Below are positions 25,154-33,930 of a stretch of 64,000 nt of DNA, piece after piece. A program made the translations under genes and the position numbers. The stretch comes from DASXTC01 sp036505635. Lineage in GTDB: Bacteria; Acidobacteriota; Polarisedimenticolia; JACPZX01; DASXTC01. Numbering within the stretch: position 1 is the stretch's first letter; each line of letters starts with the position of its first letter. The notes beneath the pieces are model-generated. The model was not told the DNA's origin. It did not search any database and worked only from the letters and a program-made list of their open reading frames with translations. The DNA lies in NCBI GenBank assembly GCA_036505635.1, contig DASXTC010000025.1, positions 1 to 64,000 of the forward strand. Reading direction: 5' to 3'.

Positions 25154-27774
25154 GACGGCGCCGCCACCGGTTGCCGCCGCGCCCGCCGCAGGATCAGGAC
25201 GAGGAGCCCCCACAGAGCGAGATTGCCCGCGAGGTTGTACGAGGCGAGGAGGCGCAGCGGGCCCTGCTCGAAAAAACCGGGCGGCTTAACGTGGACGTGG
25301 ATCAGCGTGTAGGTGATCGCCAGCGCCGCGGCCGCTGCCGGCGTGACGAGGGAGCGCGCCATGAGCCATCGCGTCGCCAGGAGGAACGCCAGGATCGAGA
25401 GGACCGAATGGTGCGTCCAGGAGAGGGGCGACAGGAAGAGCGTCGTCACGACCATCAGCGAGAACTCCATGTCGACGTCCATCATCCGCCTGCCCCATCC
25501 GATCGCCAGGAACGCTCCGGCCGCAAGCGCGAGGCCCGCCGCCCCCGTCAGGATTCTGGAGGCGCCGGAGGGGGTCGCGAGCGCCCACGAGAAGAGGTCC
25601 CCTCCATCGATCAGCCGCGTGAAGAACGCGGCCGGCGACTCGTTGATCCAGTGCGCGCAGCCGCGCGACAAAGCCGGCACCATCTCCCCCACGTAGACGG
25701 CGTAGGATTCGCCGCCCGCCGCGGCCGCGCCGGCGACCACCAGCGCCCCGAGCCCCGCCGCCGCCCAGCCGAGCGCCTTCCATCGCCTGCGCCACGCGAG
25801 ATAAACGAGGAGCAGCGCCGGGGTCATCTTGATCGCGACGGCTCCCGCCGTCATGAGCCCGGCACCGGCGTCGCTGCCCGACCGAAGCGCCGCAAGCGCC
25901 CCCACCAGGAGCAGCAGGACGACGAAGTTGGCCTGCCCCGCCCCGAAGGTGAAGAGGGACGGCCACGACAACGCCAGCGCCATCACGATGAGCGCCATCT
26001 CGGCGCACGACACCTGCCCGCCGCCGAGGAGCCGCGATCTGGCGTAGAGCCAGGCGCTCGCCCCGAGCGCGACGAGGTTCGCAATATACCAGAGCGCGTG
26101 CGCCGAGCCGTAGCTCACGAGTGTGAGGGGCGTCATCGCCATGGCGAAGAAGGGGGGATACAGATAGTAGTTGGCTTCGGGGACGCCCCAGCGCGCGGCC
26201 GTCTCCGTCCAGGCGCTCGGCGTGACGGCGCGCGCGAGGATCATGTCCGGGGTGGCGGGATAGTACAGGGGATCCCCCCGTCCCTCTCGCAGCGTGGCGG
26301 CGGCCACGTAGTACGAGGTGAAGTCCCCGTAGCCGTAGGCCCGGCTGTACTCGACCACCTTGAGGAGGAAGTTGCCCGCGGCGAAGACCGCGATCAACGT
26401 GAGCAGGGCGGCCGGGGCGGCCGCGCGCTGGTGCTGCAGCGCGTGCGCCGGATTGCGGGGCGTGCGCATCAGGACCCACCAGAGGATCAGCCCGCCCGCG
26501 AGCCCCGAAGCCGAGATGAGGCGCGCCGGCGCTCCGTCCCCCAGGGCCCCGATGACGCGCAGACCGACGTAGGAGCCCGCCAGCGCGAGGCCCGTCCCGG
26601 CGAGCAGCGCTCGCTGCGTCGTAATCCATCCTTTCTCCGCGGCGTCCCGCACGAGCACCCAGGCCGGGATCAACGCGAGCACGTAGTGGTGCTCCCACGA
26701 GATCGGCGAGGCGGCCAGCCCCGCCAGCAGGAGGAGCCCGAAGGCCCGGTCATCGGTCTGCGGGTCGGTGGCCCCCCCCGTCCTCATCCGAGCCACCTGC
26801 GCCAGCGTCACGAGGATCAGCAGCGAGCCGAGCCAGCGCGCCAGCCTGGGCGCCGTCCCCGCGGGGTCGACCAGGTCGGCCTTACGGAAGGCGCCCCCGA
26901 AGAGCCGCTCCGCCACGCCGGTAATGGACTGGTTCGGATAGAAGGCGGTGCCGCCGGAAAGCTGCGGCAGCATCCGAGAGACGTAGGTCACATGGGGCTC
27001 GAGCCCGACCGCGGCGATCGAGATCCCCACCAGGAGCGCCGCGGAGGCAAGGGTCAGCTCGAGGGCCCTCCATCTCCGGCGAAGCGCCAGCCACGGGATG
27101 AGGATCAGCGGCGTCAGCTTCAGGAGAATCCCCGCCGCCAGGCAGAGCCCGGCCCAGGCGTCCCCCGCTCGCGTGCGCCGGCGCAGAGCCGCGAGAGCCG
27201 CCGCCATGAGCAGAAGGAGAAACAGGCTGCTCTGCCCGACCGCGAAATTCCGCGCCACCGGATAGAAGAAGCACGCGATCAGGATCACCGAGGACGCGGC
27301 CAGCATCCCGCGTGGCCGCTTCCAGACGCCCAGGATCCCCCCTTCAAAGGTCGTCAGGATCAGAGCCACCGAGGCCGCGAGGTACGCCCCTCCCATCGCC
27401 GCCCAGAGAAGGTAGGCGGCCTTGTAGGGAAGAAGAGTCATCGGAGCGAAGAGAACGGCGAAGAGCGGCGGGTAAAGGTAGTAGTTGGGGTCCTGGATGC
27501 CGGCCGGCCGCGCCAGATCGATCCAGGGATGTTGTTCGGATGCCTGGGCCAGGAGCGACCCGACCGGCTCCGGGTAGTAGAGGGCCTCGGGCTGTCCATG
27601 CCGCACGGCGAGGCCGGCCACGTAGTACGAGGTGAAGTCGTTCTTTAGAGACGGGCCCGCATTCGACAGCCATCCGTTATAGGCGAAGCTGATCGGCGCG
27701 AAGACGAGGATGAGGGTCGCCAGCACCAGAGCCGCCCCCGATTCCCCTCCTTGTCCCTGAGGCCGATCCGTCAT
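25150..27774 (-). CDS. Double GT87 glycosyltransferase (tandem fusion)
   Basis: One uninterrupted 874-residue frame contains two complete GT87 domains. Domain 1 (about 1-430) has NDFTSYYVAGLAVRHG, NYYLYPPLFAVLFAP, NQSITGVAERLF and SPISWEHHYVLALIP. Domain 2 (about 436-874) repeats the pattern: GDFTSYYVAAATLREG, NYYLYPPFFAMAMTP, INESPAAFFTRLI and SPLSWTHHSVLSI. There is no stop between them, and the join is MRTPRNPAHALQHQ at 436-449 (codon at 26469). An internal start there could in principle make domain 2 alone. Ends are coupled by ATGA to both neighbours. A GT87-GT87 fusion is unusual; it probably arose by deletion between adjacent paralogues. Confidence 0.78.
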   Translation of the reverse strand: MTDRPQGQGGESGAALVLATLILVFAPISFAYNGWLSNAGPSLKNDFTSYYVAGLAVRHGQPEALYYPEPVGSLLAQASEQHPWIDLARPAGIQDPNYYLYPPLFAVLFAPMTLLPYKAAYLLWAAMGGAYLAASVALILTTFEGGILGVWKRPRGMLAASSVILIACFFYPVARNFAVGQSSLFLLLLMAAALAALRRRTRAGDAWAGLCLAAGILLKLTPLILIPWLALRRRWRALELTLASAALLVGISIAAVGLEPHVTYVSRMLPQLSGGTAFYPNQSITGVAERLFGGAFRKADLVDPAGTAPRLARWLGSLLILVTLAQVARMRTGGATDPQTDDRAFGLLLLAGLAASPISWEHHYVLALIPAWVLVRDAAEKGWITTQRALLAGTGLALAGSYVGLRVIGALGDGAPARLISASGLAGGLILWWVLMRTPRNPAHALQHQRAAAPAALLTLIAVFAAGNFLLKVVEYSRAYGYGDFTSYYVAAATLREGRGDPLYYPATPDMILARAVTPSAWTETAARWGVPEANYYLYPPFFAMAMTPLTLVSYGSAHALWYIANLVALGASAWLYARSRLLGGGQVSCAEMALIVMALALSWPSLFTFGAGQANFVVLLLLVGALAALRSGSDAGAGLMTAGAVAIKMTPALLLVYLAWRRRWKALGWAAAGLGALVVAGAAAAGGESYAVYVGEMVPALSRGCAHWINESPAAFFTRLIDGGDLFSWALATPSGASRILTGAAGLALAAGAFLAIGWGRRMMDVDMEFSLMVVTTLFLSPLSWTHHSVLSILAFLLATRWLMARSLVTPAAAAALAITYTLIHVHVKPPGFFEQGPLRLLASYNLAGNLALWGLLVLILRRARRQPVAAPS

Positions 27775-29054
27775 GCGGCGGCCACCCGTCTGGCGGCAGC
27801 GCGCGCCGTCAGGAGCCAGAGGAGCAGTCCGCCGCACAGGACGTACGACATGGCGGGACGCGAGCCGCGGGGCAGATCCCTCCTGATGAGCTCGAAGATG
27901 TCCACCGCCATCGCGACGTAGGCGACCGAGAGGACGCCGATCGTCCTCAGGCTTCCCGCGCGCGCCGCCTCCCCGATCATCAGGGCCAGCGGGAGCAGCG
28001 CGAGGATGTAGTGGTGCTCCCAGGAGATGGGCGACACGAGAAGCGTCGTCAGGACGACGAGGCCGTAGCCAAGCTCGAGGCGTCGGGTCTCCGGACCGGC
28101 CCAGGGTCTCGTGACGGCAAAGGCCGCGATCATGAGAGCCGCCGCCGCGAGACGCGTCAGGATCCACACGGTGACCGGCTCGTTCGAAAAATCGAAGACC
28201 GTCATGCTCTGTTCGGTGAGGAGCCGGTTCAGGAAACCGTTGATCGACTGGTTGGCGTATGTGGCGGCGCCGCGCGAGAGGCTCGGCAGAAAGCCCGTGA
28301 CATAGAGCACGTGGTTCGCCCAGCCGGCGATCAGGATCGAGATCGACGCGAAGCCCGCGAGGAACCCGGCGGCCCACGCCGCCGCCCGGCGGCGCCCCGC
28401 CCAGGCGAGCCAGACGATGAGCACGATCGGGGTCAGCTTTATGGCCGAGGCCAGCGCGAGGCAGAACCCCGCCGTTGCATCACGCCCTTTGAGCAACGCG
28501 GCCAGCGCCGCGGCGATCAGGAAGAGCAGCACGAACCCCGCCTGACCGCACTGCATCGCACGGATCGTCGGGTAGAAATTGAGGCTGACGAAGGCGACGG
28601 CGGCGGCCGGCACCGCTTCGAAGCGACCGAGCCGGCCAACCGCGAGGCGGACGAGAAGGGCGACCGAGCCGGCCATGAGCGCGGCGTTGAGCGCGAACCA
28701 GGCCAGGTTCGCCTCGTGGTACGCCATGAGCGTCAGGGGGGCGAGGAGGATCGCGAAGAACGGTGGATAGATGTAGGCGCTGGGATGCGGAATCCCGTGG
28801 CTCACCGCGAAGTCGACCCAGGGCTGCGCCGGCAGCAGCCCCAGGTTCAGGCGGGAAGGATCCGAGTAGAGGAACGAGTCGGCCTGCCCCGTCCGGACCG
28901 CGAGCGCCGCCGTGTAGTACGCCTTGAAATCGTTGACGTCGAAGTCGGGCGCCGTGAGGTGGCGCCAGAGCCCCATGTAGGCGAAATGGCCCAGCGTCTG
29001 GGCGAGGATCACGGCCAGGACGAAGAGCCGCGTTCGAGCGGAGTGGTCCCCCAT
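27771..29054 (-). CDS. GT87-family (DUF2029) glycosyltransferase
   Basis: A 427-residue paralogue of the next two gene products, with VNDFKAYYTAALAVRTGQ, SAYIYPPFFAILLAPLTLM, NQSINGFLNRLL and SPISWEHHYILALLPLAL. ATG 29054 is preferred because the conserved region and first membrane segment follow directly; the longer frame to 29150 adds residues without family character. It follows the B12 radical SAM gene by 67 bp and overlaps the fused GT87 gene by ATGA. By family it uses polyprenyl-phosphate sugars on the outer face of the inner membrane. Confidence 0.8.
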   Translation of the reverse strand: MGDHSARTRLFVLAVILAQTLGHFAYMGLWRHLTAPDFDVNDFKAYYTAALAVRTGQADSFLYSDPSRLNLGLLPAQPWVDFAVSHGIPHPSAYIYPPFFAILLAPLTLMAYHEANLAWFALNAALMAGSVALLVRLAVGRLGRFEAVPAAAVAFVSLNFYPTIRAMQCGQAGFVLLFLIAAALAALLKGRDATAGFCLALASAIKLTPIVLIVWLAWAGRRRAAAWAAGFLAGFASISILIAGWANHVLYVTGFLPSLSRGAATYANQSINGFLNRLLTEQSMTVFDFSNEPVTVWILTRLAAAALMIAAFAVTRPWAGPETRRLELGYGLVVLTTLLVSPISWEHHYILALLPLALMIGEAARAGSLRTIGVLSVAYVAMAVDIFELIRRDLPRGSRPAMSYVLCGGLLLWLLTARAAARRVAAA

Positions 29055-29121
29055 CCCGGGAAGGATTGCCGCTTCCCGGGATGAGGTCAAGTCAGGAGTC
29101 TGTCCGCCGACGTCGTCGAGG

Positions 29122-30648
29122 TCAGGAGTGCGTGCCCTGGCCCAGACCAACGCTCTTCACGAGGTACCCGCTGATCGACTTGTAGACGACTCGCGGGTCC
29201 TTGCGGATGTAGCGGCCGTAACGTGTGGCCGCCCGCACCGGGTGCTTGAACGCGTATGTGAACCGCATCCGCAGGTTCTCCCGGGCGACCATCCTCTCGA
29301 GCTCGGTGGCCGACATCTGCGGCGTGTTGAGGTTCGCCGTGGAGACCCTCAGCTTCGTGTAGTCGAACTCCTTGGAGATGTACTGGTGTTTCATCGCCTC
29401 CTCGTACAGAGGCGAGCCCGGGATGGGGTTCGCGTAGAAATAGAGCGTGTTGTCGGCGTCCAGCTCGCGGGCGAACCGGAAGGTCTGCCTGAGCTGGTCC
29501 TTCGTCTCGCCGGGCATGCCGACGACGAAGAAGGCTTCCATCTCGATGCCGACCTCGCGGATCTTCTTCGCGAGTATGGGAACGTTCTTCAGCTTGAGCG
29601 GCTTTCGGATGACGTGCTTGAGAACATACTCGTCACCCGACTCGATCGCCATGAAGAGCTTGTAGCATCCCGACTCGGCCATCTTCTCGATCAGCTCCTC
29701 GTCGAGGGCCCACAGGGCGATGCCCGACGGCGCCGTCCAGATCAGATCGTACTTGCGATCGATCATCGTCTGGAAAATGGTCATGGCGCGGCGCTTGTCG
29801 AGCGTGATGTTGTCATCGTCGAAGTGGATCTCCCGAATGCCGTACTTGTGATACAGCTCGTCGATCTCGGCGATGACGTTTTCGGGCGAGCGCGCGCGCC
29901 ACTGCTTGCCCCAGGCCGCGTGCACCGGGCAGAAGGTGCACTTCGCCGGGCACCCACGCGAGGTGATCATCGGCGTGAAGGGCGTGCGTTTGGTGGTCAG
30001 GAACGCGTTGCTGATGGAGAGATACTTGTCCATCGGCAGCAGGTGGCGGGCCGGGAACGGCAGCGTGTCGAGGTCGTCGACGTAGTTCCGGCGCTCCCAC
30101 TTGACCATCGTGCCGTCCTTGATGAAAGCGACCCCTTCCAGCAGCCTCTCGTCGCCCGCCTCGAGGGCCTTCAGCAGCGACACCGTCGGGATCTCCCCTT
30201 CGCCCAGGATGGCGAAATCGACGTCGGGGGAGGCCAGCGGATGCTCGGGGATGGCCGAGGGGTGCGGACCGCCGAGCATCGTGAGGATGTTTCGGTCGAC
30301 CGCCTTCACCGCGCTGCACACGCGGATCGAGTCCTCCGCCGAGGAGGAGAACAGGTTGGAGACGCCCACGAGGTCGGGTTTGAAATCCGCGACCTTCTTC
30401 ATGATCCCCTCGTAGGACAATCCGTAGCGGATGATGTTCTCCGCCACCGGCTCCTCGTGGTGGTAGTCCTCCACCACGCAGTCGACGATCCCGACGTCAT
30501 AGTCCTTCTCGAGAAGCGCCGCGATATAGGAGATGCCGATAGGCGGGTGAGTCCCCTTCGACTCGGTCGCGTAGTCGGTGTGCGTGGTGAGCGGTGGATA
30601 GATGAACAGGACCCGGCCGATCTTACGTGGTTGTTTGAACAGATTCAT
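29122..30648 (-). CDS. B12-binding-domain radical SAM protein
   Basis: A 508-residue enzyme in two parts. Residues 10-200 form a cobalamin-binding Rossmann-like domain of the B12-binding radical SAM class (VLFIYPPL, HPPIGISYIAALLE, LGGPHPSAIPEH, DFAILGEGE). The radical SAM domain follows with CPAKCTFC (C233, C237, C240), IHFDDDNITLD and FFVVGMPGET. This architecture is that of methylases and ring-modifying enzymes such as BchE, HpnP/HpnR and lipid methylases. The first 26 nt overlap the upstream LPG-TM gene. Context among GT-C enzymes, an epimerase and DUF362 suggests it modifies a lipid or lipid-linked sugar; the substrate is not deducible. Confidence 0.87.
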   Translation of the reverse strand: MNLFKQPRKIGRVLFIYPPLTTHTDYATESKGTHPPIGISYIAALLEKDYDVGIVDCVVEDYHHEEPVAENIIRYGLSYEGIMKKVADFKPDLVGVSNLFSSSAEDSIRVCSAVKAVDRNILTMLGGPHPSAIPEHPLASPDVDFAILGEGEIPTVSLLKALEAGDERLLEGVAFIKDGTMVKWERRNYVDDLDTLPFPARHLLPMDKYLSISNAFLTTKRTPFTPMITSRGCPAKCTFCPVHAAWGKQWRARSPENVIAEIDELYHKYGIREIHFDDDNITLDKRRAMTIFQTMIDRKYDLIWTAPSGIALWALDEELIEKMAESGCYKLFMAIESGDEYVLKHVIRKPLKLKNVPILAKKIREVGIEMEAFFVVGMPGETKDQLRQTFRFARELDADNTLYFYANPIPGSPLYEEAMKHQYISKEFDYTKLRVSTANLNTPQMSATELERMVARENLRMRFTYAFKHPVRAATRYGRYIRKDPRVVYKSISGYLVKSVGLGQGTHS

Positions 30649-31699
30649 GGCTCCCCCCTCCTTGAGAGGCTCCGGTGACGGTGATTGACGGTATGTGATT
30701 GCGGACGGCCGAGATCGACCGGATTCCCAGAGCGAACAGCGAGATGGATCCCGCTGCCGTCAGGAGCAGGGCCAACATCACGTGCCCCACCACGACGGCC
30801 GCACCCGCAACGTTTCTATCGATGCCCAGAAGCAGTGAAAAGATCAATAGGAACAGCACCTCATGGCTGCCGACCTGGCCCGGCGGGCGGGGCAGCGCGC
30901 TCATGAGGAAGAAGAGCGTGTAGCCGGCCAGCACGGTGGCCGGATCGATCGAGTAGCCAAGCCCGCGGAAGATGACCGCGAGCGACACGGCGTCTATGGC
31001 AAGCGCCAGGAAGGTGACCGCTACCAGCGCGATGATGGTCGTGGTTCCCAGACGTAACGCACCGAGCCCTTCCATGCAGCGAAGAGCGAACGGCTCTACC
31101 CGTGCCCGGAGGCCTCGGGGCAGCGCGCCCAGGAAGAATCTGACGATCGCCGCGGCCGCCGCCGGGCGCGACATGGAGAGAAGCACGATGCCGGACAGCA
31201 CGCTGAAGACGGCGGCCACAAAGACGAGGATAGCCAGGATCGAGGCCGAACCGTCGCCGCCCATCAGCAGCACGAGCAGGATGGCGGGCACGATGGGCGT
31301 CAGGTCGAACAGGCGGTCCATCACCTGCGTCGGCAGGGACCTGGAGAACGGGACCCCACGGTTGCGTTTCAGCGCGAGTCCCGCGACGGCCTCCCCCAGA
31401 CGAAGCGGCACAAGGAAGTTGACGAACATGCACGACAAGAAGAGCGCGAAGGTCTCCAGCGGTGGGACCGCCTGCACCTTCGAGAGGATCACGCGCCACC
31501 TGAGGCTCCGCAGGAAGGCGGCGGTGGTCCACAGGATCGCGAAGGGACCCATCCATCTCATGTCGATGGTCGAGAGACGCGCGAGGATGTCCCCCCGGTC
31601 AACGGCCGAAAGCCAGCCCGCGAGCAGGAGCAGACCGGCCACCATGGCCATCGCGACCCTGGCTCTCTGATCCTTGACGATCCGTCTGAGCGTTTTCAT
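30623..31699 (-). CDS. Lysylphosphatidylglycerol-synthase-TM-like membrane protein
   Basis: A 358-residue polytopic protein of the UPF0104/AglD-like family, a second copy in the operon besides the gene at 16328. NFLVPLRLGEAVAGLALKR corresponds to the conserved PxRxGE block, and ALPRPPGQVGSHEVLFLL to the conserved late loop with GxxE. About eight hydrophobic segments are visible. ATG 31699 lies 5 bp after the epimerase stop. Possible roles are lipid translocation or assisting glycolipid assembly, by family inference only. Confidence 0.75.
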   Translation of the reverse strand: MKTLRRIVKDQRARVAMAMVAGLLLLAGWLSAVDRGDILARLSTIDMRWMGPFAILWTTAAFLRSLRWRVILSKVQAVPPLETFALFLSCMFVNFLVPLRLGEAVAGLALKRNRGVPFSRSLPTQVMDRLFDLTPIVPAILLVLLMGGDGSASILAILVFVAAVFSVLSGIVLLSMSRPAAAAAIVRFFLGALPRGLRARVEPFALRCMEGLGALRLGTTTIIALVAVTFLALAIDAVSLAVIFRGLGYSIDPATVLAGYTLFFLMSALPRPPGQVGSHEVLFLLIFSLLLGIDRNVAGAAVVVGHVMLALLLTAAGSISLFALGIRSISAVRNHIPSITVTGASQGGGSHESVQTTT

Positions 31700-31704
31700 A
31701 GGCG

Positions 31705-32712
31705 TCAGTTGAGCAGACCCTTCTCCCGGTACCACGCCACGGCCCGCCGCGTCCCCTCCTCGATGCCGATCGAAGGGGACCACTCGAGCACCCGCCGCGC
31801 CTTCGAGATGTCGTAGGCCCGGTCCGATGTCATGAATTCCACCGTCTCGCGGGTCAGAGGCGGGCGTATCCGTGTGAGCTTGTACGCCAGCTCGAAGGCC
31901 CCGCCCGCTGCCGAGGCCAGCCCTTTCGGGATCCGCATCGAGGGCAGGCGCTTGCGCCCCACCGCCCTCGCGATGACCTCGCAGAACTCGCCGAACGCCA
32001 CGGGCCGCTCCCCCGCCAGGTTGAACACGCGCGGCTGCGGCCGCGTCTCCACCGGTCGGGCCGGGCCCCCCGCCGGCAGGCACCTCATCAGCGCCTCGGT
32101 CAGATCGTCGATGTAGATCGGATGGATCAGGTTCGACCCGTCCCCGACGATCCTGAACCAGCCTCCCTTGATCCCCCGGAAGAGCCTCAGCAGGTGCAGG
32201 TCCCCCGGTCCGTAGACGAGGCCCGGCCGGGCGATCGTCAGCTCCACGCCGTCCTGAGGGCACTGCTCCATCGCGTACCGCTCTCCCTCGAGCTTCGTCC
32301 TCTCGTAGATGTCTCCCGGCTGGCACGGTCCTTCCTCCGTTCTTGGCGTCCTTCCCGTGGCCCCGTACACCCCGGTCGTGCTCATCAGCAGGACGTGCTT
32401 CATCTTGAACTTGGCCGCTTCCTCGAGAATGTGCTTTGTCGACTCGTAATGGACCTTCCAGTACGACTCGTCCCGGATCCCGGGTTTCCTCAGGAGCCCG
32501 GCCATGTTGACCGCCATGTCGCACTTGAAGCCTGCGTTGCGGAACAGCGTCGGATCCTCCAGGTCGCACGACACGTGCTTGACCGAGGGTCCCTCCGGTT
32601 GCTCCGGCCTGGTCCTGTGGACCACGAGATTCACCTTGTGGCCCCCTTCCAGCAGCCTCCTCGTAAAGTGGCTTCCGATGAAGCCGGTCCCTCCTGTGAC
32701 CAGAACCCTCAT
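31705..32712 (-). CDS. NAD-dependent epimerase/dehydratase (extended SDR)
   Basis: A 335-residue extended short-chain dehydrogenase. TGGTGFIG (6-13) binds NAD(P), STTGVYG carries the catalytic Ser/Thr at about 111-113, and YxxxK is IYERTK (Y136, K140). RPGLVYGPGD and HPIYIDDL are the usual substrate-domain motifs. Family members epimerise, dehydrate or reduce nucleotide sugars, or oxidise sterol- or hopanoid-like lipids. It sits between DUF362 (19 bp) and an LPG-TM gene (5 bp). Confidence 0.87.
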   Translation of the reverse strand: MRVLVTGGTGFIGSHFTRRLLEGGHKVNLVVHRTRPEQPEGPSVKHVSCDLEDPTLFRNAGFKCDMAVNMAGLLRKPGIRDESYWKVHYESTKHILEEAAKFKMKHVLLMSTTGVYGATGRTPRTEEGPCQPGDIYERTKLEGERYAMEQCPQDGVELTIARPGLVYGPGDLHLLRLFRGIKGGWFRIVGDGSNLIHPIYIDDLTEALMRCLPAGGPARPVETRPQPRVFNLAGERPVAFGEFCEVIARAVGRKRLPSMRIPKGLASAAGGAFELAYKLTRIRPPLTRETVEFMTSDRAYDISKARRVLEWSPSIGIEEGTRRAVAWYREKGLLN

Positions 32713-32731
32713 GCCCGAGAAGCGCGCCCCA

Positions 32732-33898
32732 TCAAATCTGCTGAATCCGCCGGATCACGTCTTCCGGCCGGGGCACGCATCCCTTCACGTAATCGACACC
32801 GTACTCCGAGGCCAGCCTCTGCGTGCAGTCGCCCACCAGCAGCAGCCGGCCGTGGTTGTCCGGCACCTTCGCCTCCCGGCCTCGGATGAGATCTACTCGA
32901 TCGAACATCATCAGATAGGCCAGCTTGGGCAGGAATGTGAACCAGTACTTCGGATTGCGCATCCCGAGCTGGAAGGCGTGCTCCACCGCGTGCTCGCACT
33001 CCGCGCACGCGCGGTGGTTCTTCCACCCGTAGAAATTCATCAACTTGGTGGGCTCCCCCTTCGGAAGCTCGAAGCTCGCGCGCCGGGCCGCAAAGGCCTC
33101 GCCGGTGACCGGCAGCCCGTCCGCGCCGCCGGCGGGCAGAGCCAGGTGGCCTCGCTCCACCGCGTAGGCAAGGTGGGTCACCTTCATGGGGTCGACCCCC
33201 ATGAACCGCGCGCACGCGAAGTCGGTCTCGTAGATGTCGCCGCCGACCGCCAGCACACCCGCAGGCTTCGGCTTCCCCTTTGTGGGACCCTCCCCCTCCA
33301 TCGCGACGATGCCGTCCACCACGGTGAGATGCGGCCTCGCCAGGCGCGCGTACTCCGCCAGCGCCGGATGGAGGCGCACCTCGAGATGATCGAACTGCTT
33401 GTCCTCGGGGAGCAACAGCCCTTTCTGGTTCTTCACCCCGAGCGTGACGATCGTGTGAAAGTGGGTCTTCATCTTGGCGAGGTTGACGTAAAGATCCGAG
33501 TCCAGGGCGACGCGCGGCAGCCGGAGTCGGCCGAAAATCCACTTGACCTCGCGGCGCTCCACGTCGTTGAGGTTGAGCAGCGGGACCCCCAGACGTCGCG
33601 CCATCGCGCGGTAGCCCGACACGTCGAAGGACTCCTCAACGTCCACGCCGACCGAGGAGGCCTCGCCGACCCGGATGTCAGAGAGTCCGCGGCGCCTCAG
33701 CACGTTGATCACCGCCTCGGCCACCGATGGATGCGTCACGGCAGCCGTTTCGGGCTTCATCGGACGGACGATGTTGGGCTTGAGGAAGGCGGTGCGTCGA
33801 CCGGACGCGTCGAATCCGATGGCGTCGAGCGAACGCTCGAAAGCCTTCTCGATCTCCGCGACCTTGTATCTGTCGACCGCCTCGAAATGAACCGCCAT
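32732..33898 (-). CDS. DUF362 family protein
   Basis: A 388-residue protein of the DUF362 family. FLKPNIVRPMKPETAAVTHP, VGEASSVGVDVEESF, LVNLAKMKTHFHTIVTLGVKNQKG and VVDGIVAMEGEGPTKG are the conserved blocks. Near the C-terminus ACAEC, VGDCTQ and KGCVPRP supply cysteines that might bind a metal cluster. ATG 33898 starts directly before the conserved region; the longer frame to 33979 is not needed. The biochemical role of DUF362 is not established. Here it lies with radical SAM and epimerase genes, which suggests a redox or cofactor task in lipid/sugar modification. Confidence 0.75.
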   Translation of the reverse strand: MAVHFEAVDRYKVAEIEKAFERSLDAIGFDASGRRTAFLKPNIVRPMKPETAAVTHPSVAEAVINVLRRRGLSDIRVGEASSVGVDVEESFDVSGYRAMARRLGVPLLNLNDVERREVKWIFGRLRLPRVALDSDLYVNLAKMKTHFHTIVTLGVKNQKGLLLPEDKQFDHLEVRLHPALAEYARLARPHLTVVDGIVAMEGEGPTKGKPKPAGVLAVGGDIYETDFACARFMGVDPMKVTHLAYAVERGHLALPAGGADGLPVTGEAFAARRASFELPKGEPTKLMNFYGWKNHRACAECEHAVEHAFQLGMRNPKYWFTFLPKLAYLMMFDRVDLIRGREAKVPDNHGRLLLVGDCTQRLASEYGVDYVKGCVPRPEDVIRRIQQI

Positions 33899-33930
33899 CC
33901 GTTTCTCCAGTCCTTCCCTTGCGCCCCGGC

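Noticed and set aside
25171..27648. Long plus-strand open frame (825 codons) opposite the GT87 genes
   Set aside because: It is an antisense shadow caused by high GC at codon position 3: highly charged Arg/Gln/Glu composition, no family motifs, while the minus strand encodes clear GT87 blocks. Similar long frames opposite other genes were dropped for the same reason.
28055..28377. Extension of the double GT87 protein upstream of 27774
   Set aside because: That segment is the neighbouring GT87 gene read in another frame; ATG 27774 in an ATGA overlap is the natural start.
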